Assembly (NCBI GenBank): GCA_900553315.1
Contig: USCW01000136.1
Span: 1 to 5,248, forward strand
Direction of reading: 5' to 3'
From: an uncultured Eubacteriales bacterium
GTDB taxonomy: Bacteria > Bacillota > Clostridia > Christensenellales > Aristaeellaceae
Length of the DNA: 5,248 nt
The first letter of the stretch is position 1. Every line of letters starts with the position of its first letter. The position numbers and the translations under genes are program-made. Below, one piece after another: positions 1-4,693 of this stretch. Under the pieces are notes generated by a model. It was not told the DNA's origin. It saw nothing but the letters and a program-made list of their open reading frames with translations, and made no database searches.

Positions 1-16
1 CTTCTCTTTAGAGAAG
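1..16 (-). terminator. Possible terminator hairpin of the GH13 gene, cut by the window edge
   Basis: CTTCTC and GAGAAG form a 6-bp perfect stem around a 4-nt loop (TTTA), 25 nt beyond the stop codon of the minus-strand glycosidase. The adjoining bases 17-24 (CCGCCTCC) would lengthen the stem if their complement lies just outside the window, giving a typical intrinsic terminator. The left half and any T-tract are off the window, so the function is inferred. Confidence 0.4.
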
Positions 17-40
17 CCGCCTCCCCCGGAGTTCCACACT

Positions 41-1564
41 TTACTCCTCCCACACGACGAAGCTTTGCGCGCCTAGCGTGTGGCCTTGCGCGGTGCCGTG
101 GAGGAAGAGGGGAGTGCCGATGGAGAAGGGGAGGGAGGCGGGACGCTCGGTGGCGTTCAGGGCCAGAAGCAGATTCCCGCGACGATACACGAAGGGATAG
201 CCATGCGTGCCCATCCAGACAGGCTCAAAGGGCGCATCTGCTTGCAACGCGGGGGTTGCGCAGCGGAAGTTCAGCAGCGCACGCACGTAGTTCAGCAGGG
301 AATCTGCGTCCGCTTCCTGATCCGCAACCGTGGGCGCGTCGGCGGACGTGTCCTGCGGCAGATACGTCTCCGGGTTCGCCGAGAAACCGTACTGCGGGCC
401 CTGCGCCCATTGCATGGGCGTGCGGTCGCCTGTCCGTTGGTAGCCGCCTTCCTTGCTGGGCAGGGGCAAATGCCGCGTGCCGATTTCGTCGCCCGCGTAC
501 ATAAAGGGCACGCCGGGCAGCGTGAACAGCAGACTGTACGCCAGCTTCAGCTCGGATGCATCCAGTTCAAGCGCCGCACGCCGAGTGTCGTGATTGCCCG
601 TAATCATGCAGATGTAGCCCGCGTCCTTCGTGCTGAGATAGCGGTGCATGTACTCGTTCAGGAAGCGGTTCAGGTCGCCACCCGCCTCCTTGTGGAAATA
701 GGAGCGCCGCCCATCCCGCATCAGCGTGTGATAGCCCTGGCCGGACTCGCCCCAGTCATGATCCAGATAGAAGTCTCCCTGAAAATGCGCCTTGCACAGC
801 GCCTGTTCGGGATAGCTCCACTCCGCTACCAGCACCGCCTCGGGGAACTCCGCCGCCAGCATATCCTGTGCCTTGCGCCACAGGGCGGAGGTCGCCTCCT
901 TGTCGGGATCATCCTTCACCAGACTGTCTGCCATGTCCACCCGGAAGCCGTCGCAGCCCTTTTGCAGCCAGAAGCGCATCACGTCGATGATCGCGTCCAT
1001 GGTCGCCTGACAGCGGCTGTCCCGCCAGTCCATTTGCCACGGCTTCGTCGCTTCGCCAAAGCCATAGTTCAGCGCGGGCTGCATTTGGAAAAAGTTCGTC
1101 AGCGCACAGCCATTGCGGTCGGTCGTGCCGCAGATCCAGCTGTACCCAGCGGGCTTGTTGAAAACGTTGTCCGTCCAGACGTAGCGGTCGCTGTATACAT
1201 TGCGGGTGGGCTGTTGACTCTCGCGGAACCACTCGTGCTGCTCGCTGGTGTGGCCGGGCACAAGGTCGAGCAGAATGTGCATCCCGCGGGCGTGCGCCTG
1301 ACGGAACAGCTCCTCCAAATCCTCGTTCGTGCCGTAGCGGGGCGCGACCTTGCGGTAATCCCGCACATCATAGCCCGCGTCCTGCATGGGCGAATCAAAG
1401 CAGGGATTCAGCCAAATCGTGTCGCAGCCAAGGGACTTTACATAGTCCAGCTTTGCAATCACGCCCTGTAAATCGCCGATGCCGTCGCCGTTGGTGTCCA
1501 GAAAGCTCTGCGGATAGATTTCATAGGCAATCGCTTGACGAAACCATGCTGGAATGCGTATCAT
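41..1564 (-). CDS. GH13 alpha-amylase family glycosidase (alpha-glucosidase-like)
   Basis: This 507-residue protein has the order of motifs of glycoside hydrolase family 13, which hydrolyse or transfer alpha-glucosidic bonds by a retaining mechanism. Seen: an N-terminal calcium-type loop DTNGDGIGDLQG (23-34), region I DLVPGHTS (100-107), QPALNYG (162-168), region II GFRVDMAD with the likely nucleophile D210, region III VLVAEW with the likely acid/base E248, region IV TGNHDT with H325 and D326, then GVPFMYAGDEIG (351-362) and RTPMQW (381-386). A short beta-rich C-terminal domain follows. Length fits oligo-1,6-glucosidase-like members. There is no signal peptide, so it should act in the cytoplasm on imported oligosaccharides. 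The start is fixed by AGGAGG at 1574-1579, 9 nt upstream of ATG. Oddities: G104 stands where most members have Asn in region I, and A164 where QPDLN is usual, so the exact substrate cannot be named. The family call is secure. Confidence 0.95.
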   Translation of the reverse strand: MIRIPAWFRQAIAYEIYPQSFLDTNGDGIGDLQGVIAKLDYVKSLGCDTIWLNPCFDSPMQDAGYDVRDYRKVAPRYGTNEDLEELFRQAHARGMHILLDLVPGHTSEQHEWFRESQQPTRNVYSDRYVWTDNVFNKPAGYSWICGTTDRNGCALTNFFQMQPALNYGFGEATKPWQMDWRDSRCQATMDAIIDVMRFWLQKGCDGFRVDMADSLVKDDPDKEATSALWRKAQDMLAAEFPEAVLVAEWSYPEQALCKAHFQGDFYLDHDWGESGQGYHTLMRDGRRSYFHKEAGGDLNRFLNEYMHRYLSTKDAGYICMITGNHDTRRAALELDASELKLAYSLLFTLPGVPFMYAGDEIGTRHLPLPSKEGGYQRTGDRTPMQWAQGPQYGFSANPETYLPQDTSADAPTVADQEADADSLLNYVRALLNFRCATPALQADAPFEPVWMGTHGYPFVYRRGNLLLALNATERPASLPFSIGTPLFLHGTAQGHTLGAQSFVVWEE

Positions 1565-1657
1565 AGGTGTATGCCTCCTCGTCGGCGCAGTCGTGCCGCG
1601 CCTGTTTGTAAAAAGGGGTTCGCGGGGGAGGAAGGCCGTTCCTGCCGGAAAGAAAAA

Positions 1658-1685
1658 ATTCTATGGCGGAAACGCGGCTTGTCAA
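1658..1685 (-). promoter_or_regulatory. Sigma-A-type promoter for the GH13 gene
   Basis: On the minus strand, TTGACA (1680-1685, a perfect -35 box) is followed after 16 nt by TAGAAT (1658-1663, five of six matches to the -10 consensus). Transcription would start near 1651, leaving a leader of roughly 87 nt before the glycosidase ATG. It is the only close consensus match seen in this intergenic region. Confidence 0.7.
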
Positions 1686-1695
1686 ACGTTAGATA
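1680..1695. promoter_or_regulatory. Imperfect CG-centred inverted repeat over the GH13 -35 box, possible operator
   Basis: The 16 bases TGTCAAACGTTAGATA pair symmetrically about the central CG at six of eight positions, with mismatches only at 1681/1694 and 1684/1691. The site covers the whole -35 box of the glycosidase promoter. LacI-family regulators commonly bind 14-16 bp palindromes with a central CG and often control alpha-glucoside genes, so a sugar-responsive repressor site is plausible. No regulator gene is in the window, and the sequence does not match the CcpA cre consensus. Confidence 0.35.
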
Positions 1696-1730
1696 CTTTG
1701 GAAGACATTTCCGGTACGAAAGGCTGTAAG

Positions 1731-1735
1731 GGAGG
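1731..1735 (+). promoter_or_regulatory. Ribosome binding site of the GT8 gene, long spacing
   Basis: GGAGG preceded by AAG lies 12 nt upstream of ATG 1748, longer than the usual 6-9 nt. No nearer ATG, GTG or TTG start is in frame, and the protein begins at the expected family N-terminus (MDILYACDENY), so the start is kept. Confidence 0.6.
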
Positions 1736-1747
1736 ATAACTCTGCTG

Positions 1748-2749
1748 ATGGATATACTGTATGCCTGTGATGAAAATTACCTGCGCCACGCTGCCGCATC
1801 CATGGTTTCGCTGTGCGAAAGCCACCGGGACAAGCCTAACGTGCGTCTGCACCTGCTTTCCAACGGCGCGAAGCCGGAGAGCATCGCCAAGCTGAAGGAT
1901 ATGCTGGCCGGCTATGGCCGGGAGTTGCATGTCTGGGAATTGGAGGATATTCGCCGCTGGTTCGATTTTGAAGTTTTCGTCGGCGGCTTCACCCTCAGCA
2001 CCATGGCGCGGCTGCTGGTGGGCCGCGTGCTGCCGCCCGAGGTGCATCGGGTGCTGTATCTGGACTGCGACACCATCGTTTTGGATGACCTGACCGGGCT
2101 GGAAACCTTCGACATGCAGGGTTGCCCTATCGCCTTGGTGCAGGAGCCGACCATCAACCATAACCGTCTGCCGGTGCTGGGACTGAAGCCGGAAAGCCGC
2201 TACTTCAACGCGGGCGTGCTGCTCATTGACATGGATCGCTGGCGGGCGGAGAACACGGAAAAGACCGTGCTGGATTACTACCGCGAGCGGGGAGCGAAGC
2301 TCATTGCTCCGGATCAGGACGCGCTGAACGGCGCATTGCAGGGGCATATCTGCGTGCTGCCGCCCCGGTATAATTTCGGCTCCGTGCAGATCTATTACAG
2401 CTACGAGGCGCAGAAGAAGATGTGCGCTCCCGCGCCGCTGTATCCCACGAAGGCGGATTACGAAAGGGCGGCCTTCCCGCCGGCGGTGGTGCATTTCCTT
2501 GGGGAAGAGCGTCCGTGGCGGGCGGGCAACCGGCATCCCTATCGGAAAAATTACGAGGAAGCATTGGCTAAAACGCCGTGGAAGGATGCGCCGCAGGAGC
2601 AGGGCTGGCAGATGTATTTCCGCTGCTTCGGCCTGTTCAACGCGCTGACGAAGCCCTTCCCCATGCTGCGCTGGCGGATCATCAATTCGCTGATCCCGGC
2701 CTTCCTGCGCTTCCGCAGCAGAAAGAGAGTCAAGGCCGATGGAAAGTAA
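1748..2749 (+). CDS. Glycosyltransferase family 8 protein
   Basis: A 333-residue GT-A fold retaining transferase of family 8, which moves galactose or glucose from a UDP-sugar to an acceptor, in bacteria usually a lipopolysaccharide core, polysaccharide or protein glycan. Seen: the N-terminal nucleotide-binding strand ILYACDENY (3-11), the metal-binding DxD as YLDCDT with D106 and D108, the acceptor-side block YFNAGVLLIDMDRW (152-165), PDQDALN (188-194), and the C-terminal HFLGEERPW (249-257), the family's HxxGxxKPW motif with Arg for Lys. All expected catalytic residues are present. The tail (about 285-328) mixes aromatic, hydrophobic and basic residues and may lie on the membrane. The gene overlaps the downstream flippase by 11 bp, so the two are very likely co-translated and act on the same glycan. 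Donor and acceptor sugars cannot be read from sequence. No convincing plus-strand promoter was found upstream. Confidence 0.94.
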   Translation: MDILYACDENYLRHAAASMVSLCESHRDKPNVRLHLLSNGAKPESIAKLKDMLAGYGRELHVWELEDIRRWFDFEVFVGGFTLSTMARLLVGRVLPPEVHRVLYLDCDTIVLDDLTGLETFDMQGCPIALVQEPTINHNRLPVLGLKPESRYFNAGVLLIDMDRWRAENTEKTVLDYYRERGAKLIAPDQDALNGALQGHICVLPPRYNFGSVQIYYSYEAQKKMCAPAPLYPTKADYERAAFPPAVVHFLGEERPWRAGNRHPYRKNYEEALAKTPWKDAPQEQGWQMYFRCFGLFNALTKPFPMLRWRIINSLIPAFLRFRSRKRVKADGK

Positions 2750-3983
2750 GCAGCGCTCCATTGGACGCAACATGATGTTCAACTCGGTGGGCTCGCTGTT
2801 CTATCTGGTGTGCCAATGGCTGCTGACGGTGCTGGTGGTGCCGCTGGGCAGCTTTGAAAAGGCGGGCTATCTGACGCTGGCTATTTCGCTGACGAATTTC
2901 TTCTTCACCGTGGCTTATTTCGGTCTGCGGAATTTTCAGGTGTCGGACAGCGCGGGCAAGTACAGTCCAAGTTTGTATATTTCCACGCGTATCCTGACCT
3001 GCATGGCAGCCTTCGGCCTTTGCGTGGCGTTTACCCTGTGCAACTGGCAGTATTCCGGGGAGCAGATGGCGTGCATTATCTTTTATATGGTGTTCCGCGT
3101 GGCGGAGGCGCTGGTGGACGTGCTGGCGGGAGAGGAGCAGAAGGCCTATCGCTTTGATTACGTGGGTCTGTCCTTCATCCTGCGGGGCGTGGTCATGCTG
3201 GGCAGCTTCACCTTGACGCTGTACCTGACACGTCAGCTTCCGCTGACGCTGCTGATCATGGGCTTGGCGACGCTGGCGGTAGCGCTGGTCTACGACTGGC
3301 CTCGCGTTCGGAAATTGACGGGCTTTCGGGTACACCTGTCTTGTCGGGAGAGTCTTCCGCTCCTGCAGGAGGTGTGGCCCATGATGGTAAACGCCGCCCT
3401 GCTGACGCTGCTGGCGGCGGTGCCGCGTTATTTTCTGGAGCGTTACGCAGGCAGCGAGGCGCTGGGCTATTTCGGCTCCATCTCCACACCGGCGGTCATC
3501 ATTCAGGCGGGGTGCTCCTTCATCTATACGCCGCTGGTCGCGCCGCTGACGGAGCGCTTCGCGGAGGCACGGTGGAGCGACTTTAAAAAGATGGTGCTGA
3601 CGGCCTTAGCGGGTATCCTCGGGTTCGCGGTCTGCATGTTCATCGGTGCGGCGCTGCTGGGGCGCTGGGGACTGTCGCTGCTCTTCGGCGAAGCGATCCT
3701 GCCTTACGCTTATCTGCTGGTGCCGGTGCTGGGAACGACGCTGTGCATTTCGCTGATTTATTTCTTTGATGTGCTGCTGACCATTGGACGGCGGCTGAAG
3801 ATCATGACGGTTATTCACCTTGCCGCCGTGGCGCTGGCGGTAGCCGCCTCCATGATCTGCATTCCCACCTATGGCATGAATGGCGTGGTAGCGGTGCTGT
3901 ATCTCTGCGCGGGCGGCGATATGCTCGCCATGGCACTGGCTGCCGCAAAGATGTATCGTGACAAGGCAAAGGGAACGAAGTAA
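2739..3983 (+). CDS. Wzx-like polysaccharide flippase (MOP superfamily membrane protein)
   Basis: This 414-residue protein is almost entirely hydrophobic, with about twelve membrane segments near residues 14-37, 42-63, 81-101, 108-130, 141-163, 168-188, 210-234, 248-273, 288-311, 323-350, 356-379 and 381-405. Basic residues flank the N-terminus and end the protein (KMYRDKAKGTK). The layout, the length and the stretch PRYFLERYAGSEALGYFGS (229-247), typical of the segment 7-8 region, match polysaccharide-biosynthesis flippases that move undecaprenyl-linked oligosaccharides or similar lipid-linked glycans across the membrane. Its ATG lies inside the 3' end of the GT8 gene, 11 bp before the end of that gene; purine-rich AGAGAG (2724-2729) and AAGG (2732-2735) are the only ribosome-site candidates, so translation probably depends on coupling. 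No polymerase, ligase or priming transferase is in the window. A lipid-linked teichoic-type or other MOP substrate is also possible. Confidence 0.88.
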   Translation: MESKQRSIGRNMMFNSVGSLFYLVCQWLLTVLVVPLGSFEKAGYLTLAISLTNFFFTVAYFGLRNFQVSDSAGKYSPSLYISTRILTCMAAFGLCVAFTLCNWQYSGEQMACIIFYMVFRVAEALVDVLAGEEQKAYRFDYVGLSFILRGVVMLGSFTLTLYLTRQLPLTLLIMGLATLAVALVYDWPRVRKLTGFRVHLSCRESLPLLQEVWPMMVNAALLTLLAAVPRYFLERYAGSEALGYFGSISTPAVIIQAGCSFIYTPLVAPLTERFAEARWSDFKKMVLTALAGILGFAVCMFIGAALLGRWGLSLLFGEAILPYAYLLVPVLGTTLCISLIYFFDVLLTIGRRLKIMTVIHLAAVALAVAASMICIPTYGMNGVVAVLYLCAGGDMLAMALAAAKMYRDKAKGTK

Positions 3984-3992
3984 CAGAAATAC

Positions 3993-4023
3993 AAAAAGGA
4001 GGCAGCCCCGAAGGCTGCCTCCT
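3993..4023. terminator. Strong terminator hairpin between convergent genes, best oriented for the minus strand
   Basis: GGAGGCAGCC and GGCTGCCTCC, extended by one A-T pair, form a perfect 11-bp stem around a 5-nt loop (CCGAA; TTCGG on the minus strand). Reading the minus strand, the stem runs into TTTTT (3993-3997), a proper intrinsic terminator for transcripts from the HEAT gene. Reading plus, it lies 13 nt after the flippase stop but is followed by TACCAAATT, a poor T-tract, so termination there may be less efficient. Confidence 0.85.
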
Positions 4024-4062
4024 ACCAAATTAAACTGTCTATCGCAATCCGACATCAACGGT

Positions 4063-4076
4063 ACGGCATATGCCGT
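4063..4076. repeat. 14-bp perfect palindrome
   Basis: ACGGCAT followed directly by ATGCCGT is a perfect palindrome with no spacer. It is the plus-strand 5' end of a run of inverted repeats reaching 4228. With no loop it is awkward as an RNA hairpin, and it may instead be a dimeric protein site or a decayed hairpin. The flanking GTCC-GCA-GGAC (4075-4085) is a further small inverted repeat. Confidence 0.6.
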
Positions 4077-4088
4077 CCGCAGGACTGC

Positions 4089-4130
4089 AATCGTATCCGG
4101 CGGCTCTGCCGCCGGGGTGGGTATACGATT
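4089..4130. repeat. Compound hairpin with 8-bp outer and 8-bp GC inner stem
   Basis: The outer arms AATCGTAT (4089-4096) and ATACGATT (4123-4130) pair perfectly. Directly inside, CCGGCGGC (4097-4104) pairs with GCCGCCGG (4108-4115) around the loop TCT, leaving a 7-nt one-sided bulge (4116-4122). Sixteen pairs make this very stable. The right outer arm is shared with the next hairpin, so the two cannot both form fully. Confidence 0.7.
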
Positions 4131-4147
4131 TTGCAAAGCAAAATCGT
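4125..4147. repeat. Perfect 10-bp hairpin with 3-nt loop
   Basis: ACGATTTTGC (4125-4134) and GCAAAATCGT (4138-4147) are exact reverse complements around AAA. The arm overlaps the right outer arm of the compound hairpin (4123-4130), giving two alternative pairings of the same bases. It is followed by TTCC on the plus strand, and neither side carries a terminator-like T-tract. Confidence 0.7.
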
Positions 4148-4154
4148 TTCCTTA

Positions 4155-4187
4155 CATCTGACGACGACCTCTGGTCGTTGGCAGATG
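4155..4187. repeat. Long hairpin with loop TCT and a single mismatch
   Basis: CATCTG (4155-4160) pairs with CAGATG (4182-4187), and inside it ACGACC (4164-4169) pairs with GGTCGT (4173-4178) around the loop TCT. Between the two blocks are one C-G pair, one G-T wobble and one A/G mismatch. The loop triplet is the same as in the compound hairpin at 4097-4115. Confidence 0.7.
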
Positions 4188-4198
4188 CAAATCCCCGC

Positions 4199-4228
4199 TC
4201 GTGAAAGTGGCCGCAGCCACTTTCACGA
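4199..4228. repeat. Perfect 13-bp hairpin just after the HEAT-repeat gene
   Basis: TCGTGAAAGTGGC (4199-4211) and GCCACTTTCACGA (4216-4228) are exact reverse complements around the 4-nt loop CGCA. On the minus strand the stem begins 3 nt after the stop codon of the HEAT-repeat gene, but no T-tract follows. It therefore looks more like a 3' stabilising hairpin or repeat unit than a complete terminator. Confidence 0.75.
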
Positions 4229-4231
4229 CGT

Positions 4232-4567
4232 TTACTCCTCTCCGTGGAACACCTGCATGGCCTTGCGTACAGCGGCCTGCACCGTGGGATCCTGCTCGTG
4301 ATCCAGCTGATAGGATAGGAACGCGGCGGCATGGCTGTTGCCTACGGCGCCCAGCGCGGTCGCGGCCGCTGCGCGAACCTTTGCGTCGCTGTTGTGCAGC
4401 AGCGGGATCAGCGCGTTCATGCAGTCATCGCCGCCAATCTTGCCGGCGGCGTCGATCGCCATCAGGCGAATGTTCTCGTCCTTGTCCTCAAAAAAGCCGA
4501 TGACACCGGCGGGGTTCTTCTTCTCAATGGCGTGCTCAATCTTCTTGTCCTTGCTTCCAAACAACAT
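4232..4567 (-). CDS. Small HEAT-repeat protein
   Basis: A 111-residue soluble protein built of about three helical-pair repeats: roughly residues 17-46 (IRLMAIDAAGKIGGD at its core), 47-78 (VRAAAATALGAVGN) and 79-107 (VQAAVRKAMQVF). The pattern D-x-x-VR-x-x-A-x-x-A-L-G, repeated at about 30-residue spacing, is that of HEAT or PBS-lyase HEAT-like repeats, which act as protein-binding scaffolds. No catalytic motif, signal peptide or membrane segment is seen, so it is expected in the cytoplasm. The start is well supported: AGGAGG at 4577-4582 lies 9 nt before ATG. It is divergent from the SH3-repeat gene (126 bp between) and convergent with the flippase gene. Its binding partner is unknown; phycobilisome lyase activity is not implied. 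Confidence 0.9.
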   Translation of the reverse strand: MLFGSKDKKIEHAIEKKNPAGVIGFFEDKDENIRLMAIDAAGKIGGDDCMNALIPLLHNSDAKVRAAAATALGAVGNSHAAAFLSYQLDHEQDPTVQAAVRKAMQVFHGEE

Positions 4568-4590
4568 GATTTTGTACCTCCTCTTTTTTA

Positions 4591-4614
4591 CACAGGGGAG
4601 CAGGCAACCCTGTG
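4591..4614 (-). other. Leader inverted repeat upstream of the HEAT-repeat gene
   Basis: CACAGGG (4591-4597) and CCCTGTG (4608-4614) form a 7-bp stem with a 10-nt loop. It lies 8 nt upstream of the HEAT gene's ribosome binding site, so it would fold in the leader RNA. A protein-binding site in DNA is equally possible. No riboswitch class was recognised. Confidence 0.35.
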
Positions 4615-4683
4615 GGAGCCGTTCCTCTTTGTTCTTAGTGGCAAGATTACGCCCGAATTATGAAGTGAATATGAAATAATTAC

Positions 4684-4688
4684 GGTGA
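4684..4688 (+). promoter_or_regulatory. Ribosome binding site deciding the SH3-gene start
   Basis: GGTGA matches the downstream half of the AGGAGGTGA ideal, and its GG falls 8 nt before ATG 4694, the normal register. A rival site, AAGGGAG (4711-4717), lies 9 nt before an in-frame TTG at 4727. ATG is preferred because the pairing is comparable and ATG is the stronger codon. Confidence 0.5.
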
Positions 4689-4693
4689 ATTCT

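Noticed and set aside
80..1471. A 463-residue open frame on the plus strand opposite the glycosidase
   Set aside because: It is antisense to a clear GH13 gene, has no ribosome binding site and no recognisable domain, and its Arg/Ala/Val/His-rich composition is typical of a shadow of GC-rich codons.
1668..1709. Plus-strand promoter for the GT8 gene (TTGTCA at 1679-1684, or an ECF-like GGAAAC at 1668-1673)
   Set aside because: No acceptable -10 box lies at the right distance from TTGTCA, which is largely the complement of the minus-strand -35 box; the ECF-like box lacks a -10 at proper spacing.
1535..1739. Small plus-strand open frames (61-64 residues) in the divergent intergenic region
   Set aside because: They begin inside the antisense of the glycosidase, lie across its promoter and ribosome site, and have no ribosome binding site or family resemblance.
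1682..2782. A 366-residue open frame on the minus strand opposite the GT8 gene
   Set aside because: It is complementary to a gene with all family motifs; its composition is rich in Gln, His and Arg, as expected of an antisense shadow.
2730..3335. A 201-residue open frame on the minus strand opposite the flippase
   Set aside because: It is very rich in Gln, His and Arg, the expected antisense of Leu/Val/Met/Ala codons in a membrane protein; no ribosome site or domain was seen.
3606..4136. A 176-residue open frame on the minus strand crossing the flippase 3' end, the terminator and part of the hairpin array
   Set aside because: It is antisense to the flippase, runs through a strong terminator and has low-complexity Gln/His/Arg content.
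4024..4231. CRISPR array or attC-type recombination site
   Set aside because: The inverted repeats differ from one another, with no repeated direct unit and regular spacers as in CRISPR and no integron core-site pair or integrase nearby.
4039..4332. A 97-residue minus-strand open frame across the hairpin array
   Set aside because: It starts inside the HEAT gene in another frame and is made mostly of inverted-repeat sequence; no ribosome site or domain was seen.
4640..4693. Sigma-A promoters in the AT-rich divergent region between the HEAT and SH3 genes
   Set aside because: Several -10-like strings (AATAAT 4675-4680, TATGAA 4670-4675, CATAAT on the minus strand) exist, but none has a matching -35 box at 16-18 nt, so no specific promoter is claimed.
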